This document shows positions 44,562 through 51,052 of a stretch of 64,000 bases of DNA, piece after piece. The first letter of the stretch is position 1. Every line of letters begins with the position of its first letter. Source of the DNA: Paraglaciecola chathamensis S18K6 (GTDB lineage Bacteria; Pseudomonadota; Gammaproteobacteria; Enterobacterales; Alteromonadaceae); assembly GCA_000314955.1 (NCBI GenBank), contig BAEM01000053.1, positions 62,001-126,000 of the forward strand, written 5' to 3'. The notes beneath the pieces are model-generated. The model made no database searches. It was not told the DNA's origin and was given only the letters and a program-made list of their open reading frames with translations. A program made the position numbers and the translations under genes.

Positions 44562-44660
44562 ACCTAACGCCACCTTAAGCGGCAAAAAATTGTTTGCTAA
44601 AATGTTGAACGAAGTGAAAACAGCAAACTATTTTTTGTCCGTTTGAAGGTCTTGTTATAT
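44562..44660 (-). other. attC site (family 5)
   Basis: ACCTAAC (44562-44568) and GTTATAT (44654-44660) enclose GGCAAAAAATTGTTTGCT / AGCAAACTATTTTTTGTCC. Confidence 0.85.
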
Positions 44661-44666
44661 GCCGTA

Positions 44667-45077
44667 TTATGCTAAGATATCAACCTTCCCATTTAACTGT
44701 TTACCGTCAAGATCTTTAAATTTACTTAAAACACCTGATAAAAAGTCAGTATTCTCACCAATGCTTTTTTTAAAATCTATAGATTTTTCAACTTGCCCAA
44801 TTAAGTCTACTTTGATTTTACCTATTTTTTCGGGATCATTATTATATTGTTCAAGTACATTTAATGGTATAAATGGCACTACATCAAGTAAAGCACTTTC
44901 CCCTGATTTAATTAATGTATTAATTTCATCAATTGATATGTTTCTCATATCAATCTTTGTAGGTTGTGAATTATTTTGGTTTATGTTTTTTTCTACAGCA
45001 ATAGATTCAGTCGGCATTTTATTGCCGCTAGCTGCTGTCGTAATGGAATAGTTTTGCCCTACATTTAAAATATTCAT
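44667..45077 (-). CDS. Cassette protein, 136 residues, unknown
   Basis: A hydrophilic helical protein without signal peptide. It begins MNILNVGQNYSITTAASGNK with a Thr/Ser/Asn-rich low-complexity stretch, then helical segments (ISIDEINTLIKSGESALLDV, IGQVEKSIDFKKSIGEN). GAGGAA precedes ATG 45077. A similar layout (short hydrophobic start, Ser/Thr-rich linker, helical body) is seen in the forward gene at 45883, but no homology is claimed. Unknown function. Confidence 0.58.
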   Translation of the reverse strand: MNILNVGQNYSITTAASGNKMPTESIAVEKNINQNNSQPTKIDMRNISIDEINTLIKSGESALLDVVPFIPLNVLEQYNNDPEKIGKIKVDLIGQVEKSIDFKKSIGENTDFLSGVLSKFKDLDGKQLNGKVDILA

Positions 45078-45162
45078 ATTAATTCCTCATGTATTAATAG
45101 ATATTTGATATTAATGCAAAAGGTGCACCATGTTAGATATTATACTAATGCCTATTTTAGGC

Positions 45163-45264
45163 ATATAACGCCCGCCTAACACGCAATGTGTTGGCGTGGC
45201 TTTTTGCGTTGTTTGCCAAAACCATGACAACGTGACATTGTCGGAGTTTAGGCGTTTGTTAGGT
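45163..45264 (-). other. attC site
   Basis: ATATAAC (45163-45169) and GTTAGGT (45258-45264) enclose GCCTAACACGCAATGTG / CAACGTGACATTGTCGGAG and TTAGGCG; no sister site in the window. Confidence 0.8.
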
Positions 45265-45696
45265 GCCAATACCACTAAACCTATTAAAATAGTCATCTAT
45301 ATTAGGTGATATATCTATGCGTTTAACTACGTTGTTACGTAAGAAAAACACTAATTCGTTAGATGGATCTACATACTCTTTAAATATATCGTCATTTACT
45401 TCCAACACTAAATTTGGAAAGTGTTCTAATAATTCTGACTCATTAAACCCAATTGGTTTAATGCTATTTAGTTTTGCAGTTTCAGAGGTTACGGATATTT
45501 CCCATAACCTAAACTCTAAATCAGGATCGAAATACAATTGTATTCCTTTGGATTGATAATCCCAAATTTCGGAACTAACTCCGTCTTGGCCTAACTCATT
45601 TTCAATTAATTCAGGGATTCCAAATAGCTCATTAGCTTTTTCTTTAGAGTCACCAAATTCAATACTCTTCAATCCGATCAATGGCACGATATTCAT
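45259..45696 (-). CDS. Cassette protein, 145 residues, unknown
   Basis: Starts at ATG 45696 (MNIVPLIGLKSIEFGDSKEK), 6 bases from the next attC boundary; the longer frame upstream is attC sequence. The protein is soluble and strand-rich (EIWDYQSKGIQLYFDPDLEF, RLWEISVTSETAKL) with an acidic middle, a layout similar to small immunity proteins or NTF2-like folds. No family is securely recognised. Confidence 0.58.
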   Translation of the reverse strand: MNIVPLIGLKSIEFGDSKEKANELFGIPELIENELGQDGVSSEIWDYQSKGIQLYFDPDLEFRLWEISVTSETAKLNSIKPIGFNESELLEHFPNLVLEVNDDIFKEYVDPSNELVFFLRNNVVKRIDISPNIDDYFNRFSGIGT

Positions 45697-45701
45697 AAGG
45701 C

Positions 45702-45804
45702 AACTAACGCCTAAATAACAGGAAAATTGAGTTGGACGCTTTTTTGCGGTTCTTTGCAAAAAATCGGCAAACTCTATTTTTCCTAGTTTATTTTCTTGTT
45801 ATGT
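45702..45804 (-). other. attC site
   Basis: AACTAAC (45702-45708, degenerate) and GTTATGT (45798-45804) enclose CAGGAAAATTGAGTT / AAACTCTATTTTTCCTAG with a nested GCGGTTCTTTGC hairpin. Confidence 0.78.
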
Positions 45805-45882
45805 GTGTCTAGCAGAACACTCACAACACTGTTGGCACAAATTTCGCTTGATAATTGAAAACTTATTATTTTAGAGGCTAAA

Positions 45883-46323
45883 ATGCAAATTACCAGTACT
45901 ACTTATATGACTCCGGCAAAAGAAGCATATAAAACCGGCAATTCTTTGCCGGACAATAAAACCCAAAGTGCTATGGTTGCGCAAGAAGTATCCTCTATAC
46001 ATGAATTAGCCCAATATATAGACCCAAGTAATATGTCTCGAAATGAAGCTGCCATATTATCTGGTGCATTATTTCCCGATGAACCTAGTGCGACTTTTGG
46101 TGCACAAGCCCTTATACTAGTAAATGATAATGGTACACTACGGAATGCAACTAAATCAGACGCAATCATGAATGAAAAATTTGATATGTTCGAGTCGATA
46201 AAAGGGCAAATGGAATTTAATCAGCAACGTGGTATATCAAATGACAACTTAGAGCTTGCTCAAGATTATTTACATAAATTGCAAATAGCAAAAACCTCTC
46301 CGTCAGTTAACATATACACATAA
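45883..46323 (+). CDS. Cassette protein read against the array, unknown
   Basis: This 146-residue soluble protein begins MQITSTTYMTPAKEAYKTGN, followed by helical segments (SIHELAQYIDPSNMSRNEAA, KFDMFESIKGQMEFNQQRGI). An AGAGG site precedes the ATG. It is the only cassette gene besides the toxin-antitoxin pair on the forward strand, so it should have its own promoter in the 78-base AT-rich leader. The NMSRNEAAILSGALF segment looks like a helix-turn-helix-free regulator or secreted-substrate start. No family recognised. Confidence 0.6.
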   Translation: MQITSTTYMTPAKEAYKTGNSLPDNKTQSAMVAQEVSSIHELAQYIDPSNMSRNEAAILSGALFPDEPSATFGAQALILVNDNGTLRNATKSDAIMNEKFDMFESIKGQMEFNQQRGISNDNLELAQDYLHKLQIAKTSPSVNIYT

Positions 46324-46425
46324 CACCCGCATAAGGGGCGATAACACATGGGCTAAAATTAGGAACGAAGTGACGCAGCCCATGTGTTAGCGTCCCAGCG
46401 AAGCAACTTAATGTGTTTGTTATAT
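46318..46425 (-). other. attC site (family 4), first cassette
   Basis: ACATAAC (46318-46324) and GTTATAT (46419-46425); body nearly identical to 37880-37995. Confidence 0.87.
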
Positions 46426-46432
46426 TTGTGGT

Positions 46433-46831
46433 TTATTCAAACGGCTGTTTGTCCCACGGTTGATTTTTGTCTTCTCTGAATGCGTCCCAGCCTTTAGGTA
46501 GATCTGCAAGCTCAATAATTTCTGGAAATTTGCTAATAAAACACCCCATACAAATTACCATGCCGTCATCGGGGTCATCCGTAGTGTTACACATAAACTG
46601 CCACCCATCATCTATGTAATGATTAACTTGGATTATTGGCTCCAATCTTTCATAGACAAATTTGGTAGTTACTGCAGCAGAGTCTATTGGGCAACTGAAA
46701 GGCCATTCATCTTCTTTAAAAGTGTGCTTATGCATATTTTTCCGGACAAATATAACAATATTAATAGCTGGAAAAGTTCCGCATTTAAACACGGGAGTTT
46801 TCCACCTTTCTACATCTGTCTTTTTTAGCAT
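46433..46831 (-). CDS. DUF2185/Imm33-like protein in the first cassette
   Basis: This 132-residue protein shows FKCGTFPAINIVIFVRKNM, WPFSCPIDSAAVTTKFVYE and VNHYIDDGWQFMCNTTDDPD followed by GMVICMGCF and DLPKGWDAFRED. The DDGWQF segment and Gly-Trp end are the pattern of DUF2185, part of the Imm33 immunity-protein group. It is the cassette next to attI, normally the most recently captured and best expressed. No toxin gene is adjacent; it may protect against a foreign polymorphic toxin or be a stand-alone protein. Confidence 0.62.
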   Translation of the reverse strand: MLKKTDVERWKTPVFKCGTFPAINIVIFVRKNMHKHTFKEDEWPFSCPIDSAAVTTKFVYERLEPIIQVNHYIDDGWQFMCNTTDDPDDGMVICMGCFISKFPEIIELADLPKGWDAFREDKNQPWDKQPFE

Positions 46832-46834
46832 ACA

Positions 46835-46970
46835 GGGTAACTTATTGTACAGGTTAAATTTTTCCCAGATTTATGTTTTTCACCTGTGGAAACACGGAAA
46901 AATTCCTAAATCTTGCTGTTATACGGATTATTTACTACAACTGTATAAACATACATTAACTTAAGAAGAG
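46835..46970 (-). other. Probable attI region
   Basis: The first cassette begins at a degenerate boundary (GTTACCC on the reverse strand, 46835-46841), 3 bases before its start codon. From there to the integrase start are about 135 bases without a gene. That is where attI and the array promoter should lie. The inner integrase-binding sites cannot be fixed by eye. Confidence 0.5.
46941..46956 (+). promoter_or_regulatory. LexA (SOS) box before intI
   Basis: CTGTATAAACATACAT fits CTG-N10-CAG with one change in the last triplet (CAT). It lies 22-37 bases ahead of the integrase ATG. SOS control of intI by LexA is well established in other integrons. Confidence 0.65.
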
Positions 46971-46977
46971 TTACCTT

Positions 46978-48015
46978 ATGCCTAAATCAATGTTCTTGAA
47001 TATGATAAAAGATGAAATGTATCAATTACGTTATTCGAAACGCTCTATTGAAGCTTATCTTAAGTGGATCAGTAGCTATATTCATTTTCATCAGAAAAAA
47101 CACCCTAATTTAATGCATGATAAAGAGGTAGAAGCCTTCCTTTCACACTTAGTTTTAGAATTGGATGTGGCTGCATCAACCCAAAAATCAGCATTAAATG
47201 CCTTGGTATTTCTATATCGCGATATAATTCGTCAACCGTTAAATTTTAAACTTAGTTTTATTAAAAGTACTCGCCAACAAAAACTGCCAATCGTTCTCAC
47301 TACTGATGAAGTGCGGAATTTACTCGCAGTTGTAAATGCTCAAAATAAGTTAGCGGTATCAATTTTATATGCAAGTGGTTTGCGTTTAATGGAATGTATG
47401 AGATTGAGAGTCCAAGATATAGATTTTGATTTCAAATCCATACGGGTTTGGCATGGTAAAGGCGGTAAACATCGGGTTGTTACATTAGCCGATGAGCTTA
47501 TACCTACTTTGCAACAACAGATCACTGTCGTAAAACAATATCTGGATGCAGACCTGTTAAACCCAGAATACAGTGGCGTTTATCTACCTCATCGTCTAAG
47601 GCTTAAGTTTAAGAACGCCAATCGCTCGATACAATGGCAATATGTGTTTGCTTCTCGTCAATTATCAAAAGATCCTGAAGACCAATCATTAAGACGTCAT
47701 CATATTGATGGGTCTACGGTGCAAAAAGCAATACGGCATGCCGCTAAAAAAGCCAGCATCCCTAAAACCGTTACCCCCCATACGTTACGCCACTTTTTAA
47801 AAAATGCGTCCTTGCATTTTTCCCTTCGGGCCATCCTTCGGATGTTCAAATTTAGTTCCAGACAAATTTGTGCGACCCATCTTTTACAATCAGGTGCAGA
47901 TATTCGCACCGTACAAGACCAGTTAGGCCATAGCGATTTGCGCACCACTCAGATATATACGCACATATTGCAACGAGGGGGTAACTCTGTCGTCAGCCCT
48001 TTATCTAGGCTGTAA
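46978..48015 (+). CDS. intI: Integron integrase with disrupted catalytic region
   Basis: This 345-residue tyrosine recombinase carries the integron-specific extra domain (LPHRLRLKFKNANRSIQWQY to RRHHID, about residues 203-243). It has catalytic Arg136 (ASGLRLMECM), Lys161/164, His268 and Arg271 (PHTLRH), His318 (LGHSDLR) and Tyr327 (TQIYTH). Where other integrases read LRHSFATHLL this one reads LRH, about 25 extra residues (273-297), then CATHLL. The frame is kept but a loop of this size next to the active site should harm folding or activity. Normal length would be about 321. It diverges from the array, as expected. Confidence 0.92.
   Translation: MPKSMFLNMIKDEMYQLRYSKRSIEAYLKWISSYIHFHQKKHPNLMHDKEVEAFLSHLVLELDVAASTQKSALNALVFLYRDIIRQPLNFKLSFIKSTRQQKLPIVLTTDEVRNLLAVVNAQNKLAVSILYASGLRLMECMRLRVQDIDFDFKSIRVWHGKGGKHRVVTLADELIPTLQQQITVVKQYLDADLLNPEYSGVYLPHRLRLKFKNANRSIQWQYVFASRQLSKDPEDQSLRRHHIDGSTVQKAIRHAAKKASIPKTVTPHTLRHFLKNASLHFSLRAILRMFKFSSRQICATHLLQSGADIRTVQDQLGHSDLRTTQIYTHILQRGGNSVVSPLSRL
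47794..47871. repeat. Palindromic insertion inside intI
   Basis: Relative to the normal integrase frame about 72 bases are extra. They are made of four consecutive small palindromes: AAAAATGC-GTCCTT-GCATTTTT (47799-47821), CCC-TTC-GGG (47822-47830), CATCC-TTC-GGATG (47832-47844) and CAAATTTAGTTCCAGACAAATTTG, written here as CAAATTT and CAAATTTG arms (47847-47870). The layout is that of a REP- or MITE-like repetitive element. No other copy lies in this window. Confidence 0.75.
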
Positions 48016-48193
48016 CCTAACGATTTAATATCAACTCAATGACGCAGTACCGCACAACCGAACATGTCACACCGGCACATGACTAATTTACCTTAAGCAC
48101 TCGTTCAAATAATCAAAGGTCTTATTGCTTTTATAAACAAACTTGTGGTCAGATCGCGTAAAATATTTCTGTTCGTTGCTACAAGGATTTCAC

Positions 48194-50053
48194 GTGAGCG
48201 ACCCTATCATTCCCCTAGTGGCTGTCGGCCTTATCTCTATTGCCTGTCAGTATTTTGCATATCGTATTAAATTACCCGCCATTTTGCCGTTATTGGTTGT
48301 CGGTATTTTAGTTGGCCCTGTTTATGGCGTGATCAACGCCGATGCGCTATTTGGCGACTTGCTCTTTCCAATTGTATCTTTGTCAGTGGCGATTATTCTG
48401 TTTGAAGGCTCGCTAACACTGCGCTTTGGTGATTTGGCCGGCCATGGCTCTATGGTGCGAAACCTTTGTACAATCGGTACATTAGTCACATGGCTGGTCA
48501 CTGCCCCCGTTGCGCATTATGCGCTTGGTGTTTCTTGGCAGTTAGCGTTTTTATTCGGTGCTATTGTTACTGTTACCGGCCCTACAGTGATTGTGCCTAT
48601 GTTACGTACCGTTAGGCCAAGCAGTAAGGTAGCCAATATATTGCGCTGGGAAGGCATCGTTATCGACCCTATTGGTGCTTTGTTAGCCGTGCTCGTTTTT
48701 GAATACATTATTTCTACCCAAGATGCCTTAAGCCATACCTTGTATGCCTTTGGCCTAACCATCAGCGTAGGCTTAGGGATTGGCGCAGCAACAGGTTATT
48801 TACTAGGCCTTGCACTTAGAAATAATTGGATCCCTCATTATCTTCAAAATACCGCCGTATTGACGCTCATGTTAGGCGCATTTGCCGGTTCGAATGTCAT
48901 TGCCCATGAATCTGGATTATTAACGGTGACTGTTATTGGCATGTGGCTGGCCAATATGAAAAACGTCGACGTTGAAGACATTTTAGAATTTAAAGAAACC
49001 TTAAGCGTGCTACTTATCTCTGGGCTGTTTATTCTTCTCGCTTCGCGTATTGACTTGCACTCGGTGTTAAGTGTTGGTTGGGGCTCCATTTTAGTGCTTG
49101 TTGCTATCATGTTTGTCGCTCGTCCGGTTGGCGTAATTCTGTCGTCATTAGGCACTGGCTTAAATTGGCGCGAAATCGCCCTACTCAGCTGGATAGCGCC
49201 GCGGGGCATTGTAGCGGCTGCGGTATCAGCGTTATTTTCACTCAAGTTAGAAGCCCTTGATTACGAACAAGCTGAGCTGCTTGTTCCTATGGTCTTTTTA
49301 GTGATTATTACCACAGTTGTGCTACAGAGTTTAACGTCGGTTACCGTAGCGAAAAAACTCAAGATGCGCGCCCCTGCTCCCCACGGATTTTTAATTTTTG
49401 GCGGAGGTTTATTCAGTCGCTTGTTTGCCAAAGAATTAATGCAGCACGATGTACAAGTGCGCATTACCGATACGAACTGGAATAATATGCGCTTAGCCCG
49501 TATGGAGAACATTCCTACCTATTTTGGCAACCCGATGTCTGAGCACGCTGCCCGTACGCTTGACCTATCAATGTTCGGCAAGGTACTGGTGATGTCGCCT
49601 TATCGGCAATTGAACCCTATGGTTACTTACCATTTTGAGCACGAAATGGGTAAAGGTACTGTGCTCGGTTTAAACAATAACGAACAACAGCAACGCCCAA
49701 GCCATCAGGTGTCTGAATCTTATGTTAAGAAGCTAGGATTATTTAGTGACGAGGCAACATATGGCAAGTTAGCAGGCCTAGTGGCAAAGGGTTCAACGAT
49801 TAAAACCACGCGCTTATCAGACTCGTTTACGTATGAGGATTATAAAGCGCAATACAGCGAACGCGCCATTAAACTATGTGCATTAGATACGCAAAATCAT
49901 GTGCATATGTTCACCACGTCAAACAATGTTAAGCCAAAAGCAGAGTGGAAGATTGTCAGTTTGGTGAATCCAGAAAAACCGATGGAGAAAGCCATTGCTA
50001 AAGCGGAAATCACTGCTGAAAATGGCAATGATGAATCTAAGCTGCCAAGTTAG
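48194..50053 (+). CDS. CPA1-type Na+/H+ antiporter with TrkA-N domain
   Basis: This is a 619-residue protein. GTG 48194 is chosen because AAGGA lies 6 bases upstream; an in-frame ATG at 48143 lacks a site. About 12 helices hold the transporter marks LFEGSLTLRFGDL, VTVTGPTVIVPML, EGIVIDPIGALLAVL and WIAPRGIVAAAVSALF. The C-terminal part (about residue 400 on; FLIFGGGLFSRLFAKEL) is a Rossmann RCK/TrkA-N regulatory domain, then a TrkA-C-like end. It should exchange Na+ or K+ for H+ under nucleotide control. It is not part of the integron; attC sites stop before it. Confidence 0.9.
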   Translation: MSDPIIPLVAVGLISIACQYFAYRIKLPAILPLLVVGILVGPVYGVINADALFGDLLFPIVSLSVAIILFEGSLTLRFGDLAGHGSMVRNLCTIGTLVTWLVTAPVAHYALGVSWQLAFLFGAIVTVTGPTVIVPMLRTVRPSSKVANILRWEGIVIDPIGALLAVLVFEYIISTQDALSHTLYAFGLTISVGLGIGAATGYLLGLALRNNWIPHYLQNTAVLTLMLGAFAGSNVIAHESGLLTVTVIGMWLANMKNVDVEDILEFKETLSVLLISGLFILLASRIDLHSVLSVGWGSILVLVAIMFVARPVGVILSSLGTGLNWREIALLSWIAPRGIVAAAVSALFSLKLEALDYEQAELLVPMVFLVIITTVVLQSLTSVTVAKKLKMRAPAPHGFLIFGGGLFSRLFAKELMQHDVQVRITDTNWNNMRLARMENIPTYFGNPMSEHAARTLDLSMFGKVLVMSPYRQLNPMVTYHFEHEMGKGTVLGLNNNEQQQRPSHQVSESYVKKLGLFSDEATYGKLAGLVAKGSTIKTTRLSDSFTYEDYKAQYSERAIKLCALDTQNHVHMFTTSNNVKPKAEWKIVSLVNPEKPMEKAIAKAEITAENGNDESKLPS

Positions 50054-50086
50054 CGCAAACCAATGGCATGTAAGATCCTATGTAGA

Positions 50087-50112
50087 AAGCCGGTAAATAC
50101 ACCGGCTTTTTT
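50087..50112. terminator. Bidirectional terminator between antiporter and regulator genes
   Basis: AAGCCGGT / ACCGGCTT with a six-base loop and T runs on both sides lies between two convergent genes. Confidence 0.85.
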
Positions 50113-50128
50113 ATGCAACCGCCTTAGC

Positions 50129-50770
50129 TTATTCAACCTGTAACATTTGCTTGAACAACACCCCTGCTTGGGTGCGATTATTAAAGCCAAGTTTATGTAA
50201 CACTGCGGATACATGTTGTTTGATGGTTGATTCACTGACACCCAGTTCATAGGCAATCTGCTTGTTTAGCAGCCCGTCAGCCATTAATTGCAGTACTTTA
50301 AGCTGATGAGGGGTTAATTGCGCTAGCTTCGCGGCAAATGCTTGTTCTTGACTATCTTCAATCTTTTGTACTTGTTCGAATAACTCGCTGGGCAACCATT
50401 GCTCCCCATCTAATAACTGCTGCACCGCATCAGAGATAACCGGCAAAGGCGTTGATTTTGGAATGTAGCCACAGGCACCAAAGTCCATGGCCTTTCTCAC
50501 CATCGCCGGGCTTTCGTCACCAGACACTATCGCGACTAACACATCAGGGAAATGGCTACGGATCATAGTTAGCCCCGTTAACCCGTCGTTACCTGGCATG
50601 TTTACGTCTAAAAATAGTAACTCAACGTCTTGATGTTGTTTTAATAAATCAAACGTTTGTTGGTAAGACGCAGATTCTAAAATATTGTTGCCCAGCACAC
50701 CTTGAATAGCTTGTTTCATTGCACTGCGAAACAGCGGGTGGTCATCAGCTACAATGGCTTTAGCGTGCAT
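50129..50770 (-). CDS. LuxR-family response regulator (CrbR/ErdR-like)
   Basis: This 213-residue protein has an N-terminal receiver (KAIVADDHPLF, acceptor Asp55 in LFLDVNMPGNDG, Lys near GYIPKST) and a C-terminal LuxR helix-turn-helix (LTPHQLKVLQLMADGLLNKQ, GVSESTIKQHVSAVLHKL). It resembles CrbR/ErdR regulators that, with a symporter-like kinase, activate acetate metabolism. Such a kinase gene lies 18 kb away at 28842, on the other side of the integron. The pairing is inferred. Confidence 0.85.
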   Translation of the reverse strand: MHAKAIVADDHPLFRSAMKQAIQGVLGNNILESASYQQTFDLLKQHQDVELLFLDVNMPGNDGLTGLTMIRSHFPDVLVAIVSGDESPAMVRKAMDFGACGYIPKSTPLPVISDAVQQLLDGEQWLPSELFEQVQKIEDSQEQAFAAKLAQLTPHQLKVLQLMADGLLNKQIAYELGVSESTIKQHVSAVLHKLGFNNRTQAGVLFKQMLQVE

Positions 50771-50916
50771 TATGGATTCTCGTTTTCATGGGGGAGTTAA
50801 AATAACTAAGGCTAGATGTATGATTTTTATGTAATTATTACCTGTCACTATCAGATATATCTAATTTTCTGTCAAGCGCTTGGTGTGAAGTTGGTTATCG
50901 GGGATAGTCTTAAACG

Positions 50917-50938
50917 AAAAAAGGCAGTTTTCACTGCC
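50917..50938 (-). terminator. Rho-independent terminator after TonB receptor gene
   Basis: GGCAGT-TTTC-ACTGCC with a run of six T on the reverse strand lies about 115 bases past the receptor stop codon. Confidence 0.7.
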
Positions 50939-50997
50939 AAACGTCATTACCGAGCCACGCATTATGCTTATATTTATTGCGCGTGTTCTTTTCAAAC

Positions 50998-51042
50998 GCA
51001 GTAGGCACAAGTAAACATAAATGCTTACGCTGCGCCTACTGC
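50998..51042. repeat. Inverted repeat downstream of TonB receptor gene
   Basis: GCAGTAGGC (50998-51006) pairs exactly with GCCTACTGC (51034-51042), with a nested GTAA / TTAC stem. No T run follows, so it may stabilise the mRNA 3' end rather than terminate. Confidence 0.5.
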
Positions 51043-51052
51043 AGTTGGTTAT

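Larger units (their letters stand above)
32645..48015 (-). mobile_element. Chromosomal integron (cassette array plus integrase)
   Basis: The platform is intI at 46978-48015 (forward), an attI region just left of it, and an array running leftwards to 32645. There are 22 complete and 2 partial attC sites of 75-117 bases and about 24 cassettes. Most genes read away from intI, with stop codons often inside the following attC. The left end is bounded by a transposase-element remnant and then the kinase gene. attC sites fall into at least six sequence families rather than one uniform type. Confidence 0.93.

Noticed and set aside
32645-46425. Regularly spaced repeats resembling a CRISPR array
   Set aside because: Repeats are 75-117 bases, imperfectly palindromic, vary in sequence and end in RYYYAAC/GTTRRRY boxes; each interval is a gene. 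They are attC sites.
50816-51004. Forward open frame between regulator and TonB receptor genes
   Set aside because: It covers a terminator hairpin and has no ribosome site; probably chance.
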